A stretch of 64,000 nucleotides of DNA from Agarophyton chilense (lineage: Eukaryota; Rhodophyta; Florideophyceae; Gracilariales; Gracilariaceae), in NCBI GenBank assembly GCA_030374765.1, contig JARGXX010000138.1, forward strand, positions 1,178,001 to 1,242,000. Direction: 5' to 3'. The number at the start of each line of letters is the position of its first letter. Position 1 is the stretch's first letter. Below, one piece after another: positions 34,286 through 46,384 of the stretch. The notes under the pieces are model-generated. The model was given only the letters and a program-made list of their open reading frames with translations, had not been told where the DNA came from and ran no database searches. Both the position numbers and the translations under genes were made by a program.

Positions 34286-35588
34286 TTACTGTGCCCTGTT
34301 TAACATTCCTTCGGATCTCCGCACTCGGTAATTCTCTTCCCTGAGGGCTAGGAGGTTTTTTCGTGCGTCCTCAGGTAGATATCTCGTGCAGTCACAAGTT
34401 AGAGCCATGGAAAGGCAGAGGAAGCAAGCCCTTGGGGCCCGAACAAAAACGTCCTTGCGGGGCGGAAAGGGAGAATACTTGCGCGTGGATGGTTTGGTGG
34501 TCACTGTAGTTACCTGGGAGCTATATGATGGGGGTCCGGACGGAGGGGCACTGAAATGGACCGGGAGGGCATCTCCCGAATCGGCGTAATGGTGTGATGC
34601 ATCCATGTACGATTCCGTGGAGCTAACCAAATTGGCTTGGTTGGGTTTACGCAATGGAGTTACGTGTCCCCTGGATAAGTCAGCATTCCGCCTGGAAGTA
34701 CTGTAGGGTTTGCCATAACCTTCGGCATAAGTAACGGGCCTTTGGAAGGAGCATTGTGGGTTTCCCGTGTGGCTATTGCGGACATTTGTCCGAATGGCAG
34801 GGAGTAATCCTGTGATGAAGTGACATTTGAGCCGTATTTCGGAGAATACATTTTTACATCGGTAAGGCTTTTTCCATAGGTCGTCTGCTAAAGTCGATTC
34901 GGTCATGTTAGAGCTCTGCGTAAAAGAGATTGCTTCCTGGTGGGCATCAATTATAATGTCATCCGTGGCGTAAGTTTCCAAGAGGTAATGAACAATCTGA
35001 GGGTATGACCTGAGGAGCTCACAGTCCTGAGCATCAACGAGGTCAGTTGTGACAGATATCTTCAAAACCACTCGGTCACGCGCCTATCCTGTAAGGAAGA
35101 ATTGGAAAAGGTACAGAGCGTCGCCCTAGTGGACACTGTTCTGATCGCAGGCTGTACGGAACAAACTGGGAAATCTAAGGACAGCAATGGAATCGGAACC
35201 CGAGAACTTGTCCGTAATGGTTAGTTGCATCCGTTTGGCCCATTTTGCGACTCTGCGAGCCACCGAACTAAAATATTTCGGGGACCTGTCGGGCAGCCGA
35301 TAATTCCGGTAGTCTAGAACCTTGAGGAAAAGCTCTTTATTTGTTTTTAGTGGTCTGAGACCTCAAACGGCAGCCTCTTCCACTTCCGAGTCGATCGTTT
35401 TGGTTGAGGCTGATTCGGAATTACTCGTGTCCGAATGGTCTCTTCTTTTGCTTCTTCTGTTCTTCTTTCTCCTGCGGTTACTTCTTTTCTCTCCAGCGGA
35501 ATATGAACCTGAAGGAATGATCTCTCTATCAGATACGATGGAGCCCTGAGGTCGCTGTACCTCATACTGTCCTTTGGGTAAGGTAGTC
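34286..35588 (-). pseudogene. gag: Gag of element C, C-terminal part
   Basis: Contains a charged KR/Ser-rich segment, then LLRSYPQIVHYLLETYATDD, which corresponds to AVQYLLRSYATGN of element A gag. A corrupted zinc-knuckle region (ACFLCLSMALTCDC) follows. There are stops near 35085 and 35342. It is cut at 35588 by the 5' LTR of element B and resumes at 47159. Confidence 0.75.
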
Positions 35589-36361
35589 TGTAGCATTCTG
35601 TATGCAATTGAGTTTGACCGATCGAAACACTACGAAGTCGCGATACGGCATTCATAAGCTATTGCTTGGGCTATACTCGATTACGAGAAGTTATGAGAAG
35701 AATGACTTCATGGAAAGGTTGGGACAGGAGAAACTTAATTAGGAAGTACTGTACTTAGTGTACACTGTAAGGTGCAATCACCAAATATTACATTTGGTAT
35801 TATTTAGATAATTGTGTATTGGCATGTCACTTGTATGCCTTACTGTACGGTACTTGCTTTGCCTCTTGGCACATTAAAGGGCACAAGGCCCAGGTGAGGA
35901 CGGCAAAGGCCAACCAACAACCACCAACGAACCAAAACACCATCTTGGTGAGTCCTAAAAATCCTAAAGTGGTTTACCAAAAGGGGTACCTATAGTATCA
36001 GTTCTTCACCGTTCTGAGCTATAGCTCTTGTTTCGAAGATACCCTCTACTGTTGCGCGTTTACCGCCCCTTTTCTACAGCTTTCTGTGTGTGTTTGTGTT
36101 GTTTTCTCTGCTCTCACCTGGTTATTTGTGTTTTCAAAAGGGATGTCGAGCCGATCTCGTTTGCATTACGTACCACCGCATCTGGACATCCGCTTCGTGA
36201 ACACAAGTATTTCCCCCATTGTTAAGGCACACCTGGCTGCTTTCCGCACACTCTCTTTTTATCTAAGAACCGTTGCTTGCAAGGCTACACCCGCTCTTCG
36301 CGGTTATTTCTGTGGATGACCACTGCACTGAGACCTATACAGTCTTCAATAAAATACAACA
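35589..36361 (+). repeat. 5' LTR of element B
   Basis: Matches 46385-47158 throughout, with many more differences than between the LTRs of element A, pointing to an older insertion than A. Confidence 0.85.
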
Positions 36362-36366
36362 TAAAT

Positions 36367-36382
36367 TGGTCTCCCGATTTAG
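36367..36382 (+). promoter_or_regulatory. Primer-binding site of element B
   Basis: TGGTCTCCCGATTTAG, 5 bp inside the LTR. It differs by one base from the site of element C (TGGTCTCCCGACTTAG) and by two from that of A. Confidence 0.7.
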
Positions 36383-36745
36383 AAAGAAGTACACCTGTGT
36401 TTGGGATATTTGTCGCTTTGACCGTAAATATCTTGTTTCGCACGTTCGAATGATCCTCGTTGGATTCCCGTGCGTTGTTGTGAAATCAGTGAACTGAAGC
36501 TTGAACCGTCATCATGGACTCTACATTGAGAGAAGACGTTTGGAACCGGATCTAACCGTTCGACACGTTCGCCGGTCAACCCGAGTATTAGTTGTGATTC
36601 TTCACTGTTTGTTGGTTCTATTTGCTAGAAGTTTCTATCGTTTTCGATATTGGTTGTAACGATCGCGATATATGTTGTTCTCTTTGAGAATTTTGTTTAC
36701 GTCGTCCGCATTTGTTATCTGGATTGTCTGTGATAATTTTCCGCC

Positions 36746-38757
36746 ATGCAGACGAGAAGCCGACCAGATTTGGATAGAAGCGAGTCCGCGGCACCCCGCT
36801 GAGCCACCTCTACAGAGGCCGGCAACCGCCTATATCGTCATGCGAAGAAGAAGTCGAAATAGACAGGAAGCGTAATTGCACCTTCGGAGGTTCCGACGAC
36901 GATCGCTCTCCAGGCTACTACCTCATCTAAACGTGATATCACGGAAGGTGCAGCCTCCCGAGCTGAACTACAGCAACTCCGTGCGGAATCTGCGACGCAG
37001 AAGTTCCGTCTGGAGGAGATGGAAGGTCAAGTTAACTTCTTAAAATCGTCATTAGAGACGTTAAGAAGAGAGAACATGGCTCTGGAGAATCAAAATCTAG
37101 ACACAAATCGGATGGCCGAGATTGTTCGGACAATCCGAGAAGATCTAAATCAATTGTTAGAAGAGAAAAAAATGCGATAGGGGCCTTACCACCTATACCA
37201 GTTACTGTTGAAGTGACCCTCTCACGTGCAAAACCTCGCTTAGAGCGATTGGAGACTGTGGAGAATGCACCGTTGCAAACTCCGCACCCGGAAGTACAGG
37301 AGGTGGGACCCATCGTTGCTGATGAGTGGTCGCGCAAGAAAGATTCGAAGAGGTCAGAGGTACAGAAGTTATCTTCAAGATGCTCTAAATCGAGAAAACT
37401 CGCCAGAAGACATGACACCGATGGAGACGGAGATGATTCCGATTATACGGATTCCGATAGTTCGGATACGGACGATCCCGAGAAGAAAAGTTCATCTTCT
37501 GATGACAACTCGAGCGAAAAGGACACTTTCTGCTCGAGAAAGAAAAGAATTGGTAGCTCACTACTGTCCCGCAAGAAGGGACCGCCTACAAGAATCTGAA
37601 ACCGCTTTGGTGTACGAAACCGCTTTACAGGAAGGTTACAAAATAATCGTGTATATCGGCTCAAGGTCCAAAAGGGAAAGCGAACAGGTCGCGAGACAGC
37701 CAAAGTGAGAGATCACATTAAGCGTTTGAAGAGTGCCCTCGATGGTCTTACTTTTTCTGGGAAGGATCCCATTCGTATATTTGAATTTCTCAATCGCTTT
37801 GTAGTCGTAGCCGACACGCTGGGGATGAGTGAAGCTCAAGCATCCGTGGCACTCCCATGCTTATTGGTTGGATTTCCAATGGAGCAATACCATGCCATAA
37901 GTGGTTCACTTACCACTGATGAAGGTGGAGTCACCAGTTGGGCCGAAACCGTGCAGTACTTTCTGCGTAGTTACGCAACGTCTAATGCAATTCTTGAAGC
38001 TATTCTGAATCTCATAGATATTTCCCAAAAGCCTGGAGAAAAGGAGGTTGAGTACAGTTCAAGACTGAATAATGCAGCTACACGCTGTGGAAATGTCCTT
38101 TCTACGGACGAGAAGATGACACTTTTTGTCGATGGACTCAATCCGACTATCAAGTCATTGTTATCCCGTCATCGGGAGAAGCACTCGAGAATCAGTTTTC
38201 TGTAATTAGTGCAGTATGCCCAGGCTGAACGTGAAGCAGTTCGCGCTCGTCGCGGAAGTGGAACACGTCATTTAGGGACATACCGTGTTGCTAACAGGGA
38301 TATAAAACGCCCTATCAAGCGAGGCAAGGTTTTGCGTCTGGAGTTGCCAGAGGAATCACGCGTTTCGACGTTTACGTCTCATGATGACAGCTATACTGGA
38401 GAAGACGCAGTTAATTATCTGGATGATCCAGAGGGGTCAGTGCCTACTACAGATTTGCCGTTAACTGATTCCCGTGTGGAAGATGATATATTGGATATGG
38501 GGCCACGCCGTTATCCTTACAGTAGGAGTCCGATGGTCCCGCCAGCGGATGGATGTACTTCTTAGAAGTCTGGTTGGGTAGATACCCGTGGTACAGAGCA
38601 GCCACAGCTGAGGTTGAACAGGGATGGCCTGATATGTTATGGGTGCTATGGAAGACATCATTTGTCATCGGAGTGCACTTTGCGCTTTACACAGGTACAT
38701 CGAGTTGTCTCGAACTTTGAAGCTCTCCCGGAGCCAGAACGAACCCGTGCCCCCTGA
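36746..38757 (+). pseudogene. gag: Gag of element B, frameshifted
   Basis: ATG at 36746 (MQTRSRPDLDRSE). Two early stops precede a coiled coil (ELQQLRAESATQKFRLEEME to MAEIVRTIREDLNQLLEE). Next come a charged Asp/Ser segment and the capsid-like core 37705-38205 (RDHIKRLKSALDGL, LGMSEAQASVALPCLL, TVQYFLRSYATSN, LFVDGLNPTIKSLLSRHREK), clearly homologous to element A. The zinc knuckle is CYGCYGRHHLSSEC (Cx2Cx4Hx4C) near 38632-38673. The frame is broken several times. Confidence 0.8.
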
Positions 38758-38933
38758 CAATCATATTGGAAGGCCAACGCATGGGTACTTGCGGATATGA
38801 TACGCAAAACTCATGCGAGAGCTAAGAACTCTGAAAGATCACAGGGTTCAGCCCCAGAAGTACAGAGGGACGCCGATGTGGCGAGGGAGAAACCCGCGTC
38901 ATCGGGAAACTAAGTGAGGGAGCCTTCAGGGGT

Positions 38934-39944
38934 TTGGGTGGATTCAAACCCACCATACCGATCGGGATACCGACCTTGCCCCGCTCCCGGGAGTTTAAAC
39001 CGAAGGTACTACAGAGACAAGGAAGATTTTCGAACGTCGGAAACTATGTACAGTTGGACTGTATATTGAAGCGTCCTTGGAGACGATATATGTGCCCAAG
39101 TAGGAGGACGAGTCACGTCATGATTATGGCCCGAAGGAACTACAAGGTCTATGACAACGTCGGCTCTTCTCAAGCGCTGTTATCGCGAAGCCTCGCTTTA
39201 TTGGATACGGTTGCAGACCTGAACTTTATCAGGTTGTCTGAATTGGGCAAAGAAGAGAGAGCTTGAATACAACAGGCACAGATACCGGATATCCGGGACG
39301 CGAACAAAAGACCTATAAAGTCTATTGGAACAGTACGGCTTGTCGTTCGCTTGAGAAATAATGTTGGCATGTTAACTTTTATTGTATGTATCACATTGGC
39401 TGCACGATTTGTGCTGGGTTGTGACTACTGTGACAAGTTTTTCGAATCGATTTGTCCGAAGATTCGGGAAGTGGAGCTGGACGATGGCTCTACAGTGCCA
39501 ATCGTGCGCAGACCTCTGCAGCGATCCGCTTCATTTGCACCATTACCACCGTCATTAGAATACGAAGCAACACTGGGCATAACATCTCAGAAGATTTCGG
39601 TGTGTACAATAACAGGGATACCACGAAAAAGTGAACCATGGGTATCAGTCGTTACTGAGAAGCACGGACCTATCCTTATTCAGCCGAACGTGGCACTGTA
39701 TCACACTAGTGAATTGCTAGTTGCTAACGGCATTGCACAGCTGAGCCCGAAGATCCCTTTCAGGATATTGGTGAGAAATGTTGGCTTGGAAGATCGTCGC
39801 TTACACAGGCAGCAGCTCTTGGGCATGGCGCTGCCACACCCTTCAGTTGTGATACCGACACACATAATGACGGCAGACTTCTTAGGAGTAACGTCCACAG
39901 GCGAGCAGAAGGTGACAGCGACAGAAGCGGTCGGGAACATGTAG
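38934..39944 (+). pseudogene. Protease region of element B
   Basis: One frame with a single stop at 39264-39266. The active-site block reads ALLDTVADLNFI, where retropepsins have D-T-G-A, so the catalytic loop is altered. The C-terminal extension (VVTEKHGPILIQPN, TADFLGVTSTGEQ) parallels that in element C. It is followed directly by the solo LTR insertion. Confidence 0.6.
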
Positions 39945-39969
39945 AACATGAAGGAAGAGAATGTCTCTG

Positions 39970-40413
39970 TGTGAAGGAGCGGTGATAACGGTTGAGCCCT
40001 GTAAGCCAATGGGACCTGAAGGATCTTGCAGGTGACACGTGTACGGGTCGACCTCAGGTGGACTCATGTAGTTTTTTCTAATGTAATTAGTGTAATAGAT
40101 TAACAATACAGTGCCAGGGGGATCTCAGAGCCTGGCCAGTACTACTTACTTGGCTCGAGTGACGCTTCTCGCTTAGAGTACGGTAGGCACCGTTAGGATT
40201 CTAAATAACCCATTTTGGTATATTTGTTCCACCGTTTGGTCTTCAAACCATCGTTTTCATAGCTCCAACCTGTAGGACTACGCAGTAAACGCCAGCCCAT
40301 TGCATCAATTACTTTGGGAGTGCCGCCGTCAAGGATTCGAACCTTAGAACCCGCTCTACCACGCTACCACCGGTCGAGACCCGTACACTGACTTAACCCG
40401 TCATTGCGTTACA
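39970..40413 (+). repeat. Solo LTR of C family inserted between protease and RT of element B
   Basis: 444 bp, from TGTGAAGGAGCG to GCGTTACA, flanked on both sides by CTCTG (39965-39969 and 40414-40418), a perfect 5-bp target-site duplication. It matches the LTRs at 26647-27091 and 47702-47979. It arose by insertion of a C-family element and recombination between its LTRs. Confidence 0.9.
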
Positions 40414-41274
40414 CTCTGAAGAAGAGATGGAAGAAGCCCTCCAGGGCGTGAAAATGGAACAAGTTCCTGAGGATTATAAATGAAGATTGCGCATATTGCT
40501 GCTGAAGTTTTGACATATGTGGAGTGGACACATTGGCTAGATAGCGGCTACAGAACATCATATTGACGTTGTACCGGGTACAAGACCCATCGCTCAATTA
40601 CCGTATCGGGCAGGCCCCCGAACTCGTCAGATCGAGCAAGAACACGTGGAATCCATGTTGGAAAAGGGATTCATTCAGCCAGCTCAATCAGCTTGGGCAT
40701 CCCCAGTGGTCCTTCTTCTCAAATGAGATAATCCTTTACGCTTTGCGTTGACTAAAGAAAACTGATTGCAGTAACTGTGAGGGATACGTACCCATTACTG
40801 CGTATGGATGAATGCATCGATATTCTTGGGGAAGCCAATGTTTTTACTACGCTTGACGCAAATTGGGGATACTGGTAGATACCAGTCGCCCCAGAAGACC
40901 AAGATAAGACTAGATTTGCGTTTCACGCAGGACTGTATCGCTCTAAGCGAATTCCATCTGGTTTGACCAACGCCCCTGCGACTTTTCAGCGTGCCATCGA
41001 TATAATACTATCACAGTACACGTGGAAAACATGTCTTGTTTACTTGGGTGACATCATCATTTTCAGTAAGAATATGGAAGAAAATTTTGGGAATGTTCAG
41101 GGAATCCTCGAGAAGTTACAGCAAGCTGGAATTACCTTGAAGATTAAGAAGTGTGAATGGTTCACTGACCAAGTGAAATACCTGGGGCACAGGACAAAGA
41201 CAGGGAAACTGGAAATGGAAGAAGTGCAGACCGCTGCGATTCATGAGTCCAAACCTCCGCGAACGCAGACGTAA
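40414..41274 (+). pseudogene. Reverse transcriptase of element B
   Basis: Frameshifted at first (QLPYRAGPRTRQIEQEHVES, GFIQPAQSAWASPVVLLLK). Then comes an open part from 40963 with NAPATFQRAIDIILSQ and the active-site box LVYLGDIIIFS, where YLDD has become YLGD. The loss of a catalytic Asp predicts no activity. KYLGHRTKTGKL closes the domain. Confidence 0.85.
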
Positions 41275-41860
41275 TTGAGATCCATTCTCTGACTTTGTAA
41301 CGTCTACAGACGATTTGTGCCGCGCTAATCCCATATCGCTGCACCTCTTAATGTATTATTGAAGAAGGGAGAACTCGTTCAATTGAAGGAATTCGGAGAA
41401 GCCGAAACGGAAGCTATCGCAAAGCTAAAACACGTGCTGACCACAGCTCCTGTGTTACCTATTCCGAAAACGGATCTTCCTTACTCCGTCGATACGGACG
41501 CTAGCGATTATCAGATAGGGTATGCCCTTTTTCAAACGCACGAAGACGGCATACGGCATCCTACTGGATACTGGTCGAGAAAACTGCACCAGGCAGAAAA
41601 GAACTACTCTGTGTCAGAAAAAGAATGCCTTGCTATGGTTTGGGCTCTGACGACCCTCAGACCTTACCTACAGGGTGCGCACTTTAAGGTCAATACCGAG
41701 CCTCAGATGGCTCATATCGATTACCGACCCGTCGGGACGCTTAATGCGATGGCGTCTGCGCCTTTCAGAATTTGATTTCACAATCATCTACAAAAAGGGA
41801 ACTTCAAACGTACACGCCGACGCGTTACCGCGACTCGAAGCCTTGAGAGAAACCCAATTG
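41275..41860 (+). pseudogene. RNase H domain of element B
   Basis: SVDTDASDYQIGYALFQ, GYWSRKLHQAEKNYSVSEKE and LTTLRPYLQGAHFKVNTE are the standard gypsy RNase H blocks. After a shift the frame continues MRWRLRLSEFDFTIIYKKG and NVHADALPRLE, the normal end of RNase H. Confidence 0.85.
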
Positions 41861-42009
41861 GAAATCGATGATGAGATACCATGTTTGGTAACGGAAAATT
41901 CGAGAACGAAAGAAGAAGAACTAGAAGATCGAGAAGAGGAGGATTATCAAATGGAATTACTGGTAGCCCAGAGTTCGGACACTGATCCAGAAGATCAACT
42001 CGAACGAAT

Positions 42010-43185
42010 CTCTTTTGAAGAGCTATTACGTGAACAAGTCACAGATGCCCTCTGCGCGGCTATCCGCTCTCGTCTTAACGGGGGGGAGGTGTTGCCTTTT
42101 CGTTTCGACGATCGGTGAATCTTTGTTCGAACTAGTGAATCGAATGATCAAATCGTGATATCACACGCTCTCAAGAGCAGAGTACTGCATTTGGCACATT
42201 ATTCGCAAATGCCTGGTCATCCAGGAGGTACGAAGCTGTATCTAACCCTCAGAAGGGACTTTTATTGGCCAACTTTGGCAATGGATTGTCATGCGACAGC
42301 TAAGATGTGCGTAACGTGCGCGAGGAATCGAATGAAGCTCTGGAAAAAGAAGAAGCCAATGAAGCTGTTCCCAGCAATCGCACCTCTACAGTATGTCAGT
42401 ATTGACATACTTGGAGAATTGATCCGCTCGAAGCGAAGGAACTGATGCCTTTTGGTAATAACTGACCGCTTCTCTAAGCTGGTTAAGACTGTTCCCCTGA
42501 AACGGATTACTGCTTTTGTGATAGCACGAGCGTTTATCCACCATTCGGTTTACTACTACGGACCACCGGATACTCTGCTCTCAGATAATGGCAAGCAATT
42601 CGTTGCACGCTTCTTTCAAGATTTATGCAGGATACTTGGCTTTGAGAACGTGTTCACCACGACGTATCATCCGCAATGTAACAGGCAGGTGGAACGGTAC
42701 AACCGTACACTACTCACCGCGATTCGGCACTACATCGGAGAACACCCGAAGGACTGGGATCTAAATACAGACACGATTTGCTACGCGTACAGTATGCAAG
42801 TGCATTCGAAGACGAAGCTAACACCCTTTGAATTGGTAATATCTCGCCGACCAACGGCTTTGCCAATCAAGATAGATTCGGACAGAACCGAAGAAGAGTT
42901 AATGCCGACCACGGCTCAGTTTTACCTACGCTGGAGGAAGGAGTTGCGCAAACGCACTACGCAGGCTGCAAAAGAGATTGGAAAGACCCAAGTGCGCTAA
43001 AAGCGCAATTACTACGCGTCAATGAGACGAACACTCCCGGATATTCGAGTCGGAGGACACGTTTTCGTGAGAGTGGGAATGAAAGATAGCCGGAAGACTG
43101 GAGAGGACAAGTAACGGAAACGCGATCATAAGTTAGCGCCGATCGCTACAGGACCGCATGAAGTTGTCGAATTCGACGAATGTAC
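42010..43185 (+). pseudogene. Integrase of element B
   Basis: The zinc domain is intact: HYSQMPGHPGG and CVTCARNR. After a stop at 42443-42445, the catalytic core retains all three acidic residues: YVSIDILG, LLSDNGKQF and QVERYNRTL. The C-terminal GPY/F-like part (KLAPIATGPHEVVEF) is in another frame after stops near 43000 and 43112. It is less decayed than the integrase of C. Confidence 0.85.
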
Positions 43186-44008
43186 CGTGGTAATACGGAG
43201 AAGTACTGAGGTGGAGCGCATTTCTCGCGACCGAGTAGTTGGTGCACCAGACGGAGAAGCTGACTTACAGCGAGAGGAGTCCACACGTGGAGATATTGAG
43301 GTGCGGGAGCCACCACGGCCACTAGTTGTGCAGGACCTTGCTTACTTACCGCCGCAGGACAAAAGAATTCCAAAACTACCACGTGGTGAAAAGAGTTCGG
43401 AGATCCGGCTTACAGGGCTGCCCATGACATAATCATAGCTCCCACTGTAGCATTGAGAGGCGACACGGCGATCCGCACTGTGAGCGCGCAGCAAACTGCA
43501 GTCTCTCCCTCAAACCACGCGGTGGACGCGAAAGAAATTGAGTATGAAACCTCACGTATCAGAAGTAGTGAAAGCTCTACAGGGAGTCGGGATGACAGAA
43601 CAGAATCGCTATTTGGCGTAGAATCAGAAGGAACCGAAGCTTAGATCAGCAAGCCAATTCTGCAAAACGGATTGAAGAGTGTAACTCTCCCTGAGGAGCG
43701 CAGCAGGTCTCAAGAAAAGAAAAAGTCCAGAAGAGACTCCGCAGTTGTGGAGACGCCACATGAAGACAGTATGACTGTATGGGCTGACCCATTTGCGGCG
43801 GATACCGAGCATTTGAGGCGACCCCCAGAACGTCCGGACACCTTAAATCCAGAAGAGAAGAAGCCCAACGGGGCAAGCCTAAGGCGAACAGTGGCAACTA
43901 AAGTCGCGTTTTCGCCGCAAGGTTCAGAAAACCCGAGAAGGAAGTTGGAAGCGCCCGCCAGACAGGAAAGATATAGGGAAACCAGAAGACTGGCTTTGAG
44001 AGCCCCGG
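43186..44008 (+). pseudogene. Integrase-chromodomain linker of element B
   Basis: Polar, charged frames (43187-43432, 43453-43644, 43672-44079) with Arg/Glu-rich composition and no domain. They join the GPY/F region to the chromodomain, with shifts and stops between. Confidence 0.5.
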
Positions 44009-44356
44009 ATGTGGATGAGACGAGAGAACGTGATGACACGATTTCCGAACGCTATAGCGAACGCTACGGAACCTGTTGACAAGAGTGTCACCCCGAATGA
44101 GGGTTCCGTAACTAAGGAGATGGAATACATCATCGAACGCATTATAGATCATGGATGGCATGCGAAGGACAACAGTTTACTGTTTAAAGTGCGTTGGTAT
44201 GGGTATCAACCTGAAGACGATACATGAGAGCCCATTCGCAATCTACCACGATCACACGTGCTCGCGTACTGCCGACGTGCTAAACTGGGTGTCCCAGACA
44301 CTATTGATGACGCTCTCGTCGGTTGGGTTGTGTCAGGAGAGCCAGATGGAATCTGA
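44009..44356 (+). pseudogene. Chromodomain of element B
   Basis: MEYIIERIIDHGWHAKDNSL, then FKVRWYGYQPEDDT, a stop at 44225-44227 in place of the conserved Trp, then EPIRNLPRSHVLAYCRRAKLG. It matches the chromodomain of A in layout and is the predicted targeting module at the integrase C terminus. Confidence 0.85.
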
Positions 44357-44366
44357 CCCCTACAGA

Positions 44367-44520
44367 AGTATGGAGTAACTCCAGGAGGAGGAAGAAATAA
44401 GTGGAGGTCCACAAGAATTGAGAAGTGAAGCAAGAAGAAAAGAGGCCTCGCAGAAAGAAGAACAAGCAAAGAAGGAGCAGAAGATCAAAGCGTTTCATTT
44501 TGGTTCTCTCAAAACCCAGC
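44367..44520. repeat. Purine-rich (GAA-like) tract of element B
   Basis: About 150 bp, mostly A and G on the plus strand, between the end of the chromodomain frame and the end of the antisense ORF. It sits in the same place as the CTT-like tract of element A. Confidence 0.6.
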
Positions 44521-44557
44521 GCTAGTCGGTTTGTGACAGTGCCCTCAGGCAAGAAAG

Positions 44558-46208
44558 TTAAAGATTCGGGTTTTCCGAGTTGATATCCATCGAGGAGCGC
44601 AAGAGATTCAGCATCTGCTGTCGATTTCCTTGAACAAGGTGCAGAGGAATCCCAGCGTCTTCGAGGAATTGCGTCAGATTTCCAAGCTCGGCATCGTGGG
44701 AAGCCACTGCGGGTCGAACATGCTCAGGTACAGCGCTGTGCATCGCTACAGGGACCACTGGCTCTATGTCGTCGTTCTCACAAAAAGCGGGATTCTCGAG
44801 GATGACCTCTTCTGGCTCTTCGTCGTAATCGATTTCTTGCATCTCGTCAACGAGTGCGTCGCCATTCTGAGCAGTTGCCTCGTGTATGTAACCACTCGGC
44901 TGGGTTGGAGGCATTGCTCGCGGAGTTTCCCGCAGAACTTTAGCGCAATCGCCGTCCATATGCTGGTTGGTCCAGGGGTCGTACCAGACACAGTCACTGC
45001 CGGGACCGGTTCTTCCGGGTGATTAGTCGCGACGAGGACGTTCTCTAGCCTGCTATTCAGAAGGAACAAGGGTCCAGTCAATCTAATCAATGACATTCAT
45101 CAGGCGCATAAATTCTTCGTGGTTGGCACGTGAGTCTAGGACGAGCGATAGATCGAGTTCTCCCGCAAATTGTCGAGCAATCAGGCTCATATACCACAAA
45201 CGATATGTGTCGCATACATCCCAGAGGATGAACACGGCCATCTTCGCGATGAATTTACTGTAGACGTCTACACAATTACCGGAAAACGTATCATCCGCGA
45301 GTGAGGAACCTACGTAGGTGATTGAAGGAGGGAGCTCCACAGTACAGCCACGCGGACTCTCGATCTCATGCCAGTATTGAGGAATCGGCACGTAGCGCCC
45401 GACGCGCGAGCTATACCGGATTCGGTCCACTTCGAGCATATGGTATGGAACCAAGTATCCCAGTCGAGATCTGGTACGGCGTTCCCACCGGGAGAATTAC
45501 AAATACGGATTATCCCGTTTGCGGAGAAAGCGGAATTCCGCGCGTAAGTGAGGACTGTCGGAACAGAGGGCCCCGTGGGATACTCCACGAACACCGCGCC
45601 ACCTTTGGATATCCAAAGCCGCTAGGTACTCGACATACGAGTAGGCCTCGCCATTTGTTCTGGCACACCAGGTATCGAATTGCCAATCCTCATTGAGAGG
45701 CACCGAGTCGATAGTGCGGCGTAATCGCTGGTACACCAGACGGGTGAATCGTTCTCACGCCTCGAGCAAGCTCTCGTTTCCGAAGCGACTGATCTCATTG
45801 TATAAGACGACGCAATGGCTCAACCAATCTGTTTTAAACAACACATGCCATGGGATGCCATCGGAAAGGCGACCTGTGACGAAATACTGATCATCAGAGC
45901 TTCGTCGCAGACCGCCGCAGGGAAAGACCAAGGCGCTCGCGCGTATAATGCAGAGTGCTGCAGGGGGTCTCGGCCGACGAAGTCCGCGTAATGTGGGAAC
46001 CTCTGTACGGAGGAAGACGCAGGTTGCAGAACAGCTGCTGTGGAGGAAAGGTATGCAGGACCAGGACTGGAAGCCGATTGCGGCAAAGGACAGTTGGGGA
46101 GAGTGGAGCGGAACCTCTAGGCGGCGCAGAAGTCTGCCGAAATGGAGGGTTGTCTACATCGCCATAGGACGTCGGTGGATTGACCATGTAAGACGGAAGG
46201 TTGCTCAT
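44558..46208 (-). pseudogene. Antisense ORF of element B (env-position, unknown family), about 550 codons
   Basis: Starts MSNLPSYMVNPPTSYGDVDN at 46208 on the minus strand and ends at 44558, with several frameshifts and stops. Landmarks in order are: VTGRLSDGIPWHVLFKTDWL (matches the GLSWQVL block of C), NEDWQFDTWC, PIPQYWHEIESPRG, VWYDPWTNQ, PRAMPPTQPSGYI, EIDYDEEPEEV and DAGIPLHL..QMLNLLRSSM. The last four align with the antisense ORF of A. It is longer than that of A and shorter than that of C. No recognised domain, signal peptide or membrane helix. Position between pol and 3' LTR is where env-like or accessory ORFs sit, but here the strand is reversed. Confidence 0.6.
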
Positions 46209-46372
46209 CGCGAGATGTCGGATACAAGAAAAGCTTGAAGGATGGAATAGCGAGATGATCCCAAGGTGGAGTGGGAAAACACAAGGTTGTGATACGGAAA
46301 GAAGAATCGGAATGTCCGAGAAGCGCGCTGCGATTGCTTTTATAGGCAATGCGTCGTGGGGGCTCCGCTCTT

Positions 46373-46382
46373 AACGGGGGGA
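46373..46382 (+). promoter_or_regulatory. Polypurine tract of element B
   Basis: AACGGGGGGA, 2 bp before the 3' LTR. Confidence 0.6.
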
Positions 46383-46384
46383 TG

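Larger units (their letters stand above)
26647..35588 (-). mobile_element. Gypsy element C, main part (chromodomain LTR retrotransposon)
   Basis: On the minus strand the order is: gag (35588-34286), protease, reverse transcriptase, RNase H, integrase, chromodomain, a long antisense ORF, polypurine tract and 3' LTR (27091-26647). The 5' end of gag, the primer-binding site and a truncated 5' LTR lie at 47979-47159, because element B inserted in gag at 35588/47159. All genes contain stops or frameshifts. The reverse transcriptase and integrase also lack key catalytic residues, so it is an old, dead copy. Confidence 0.85.
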
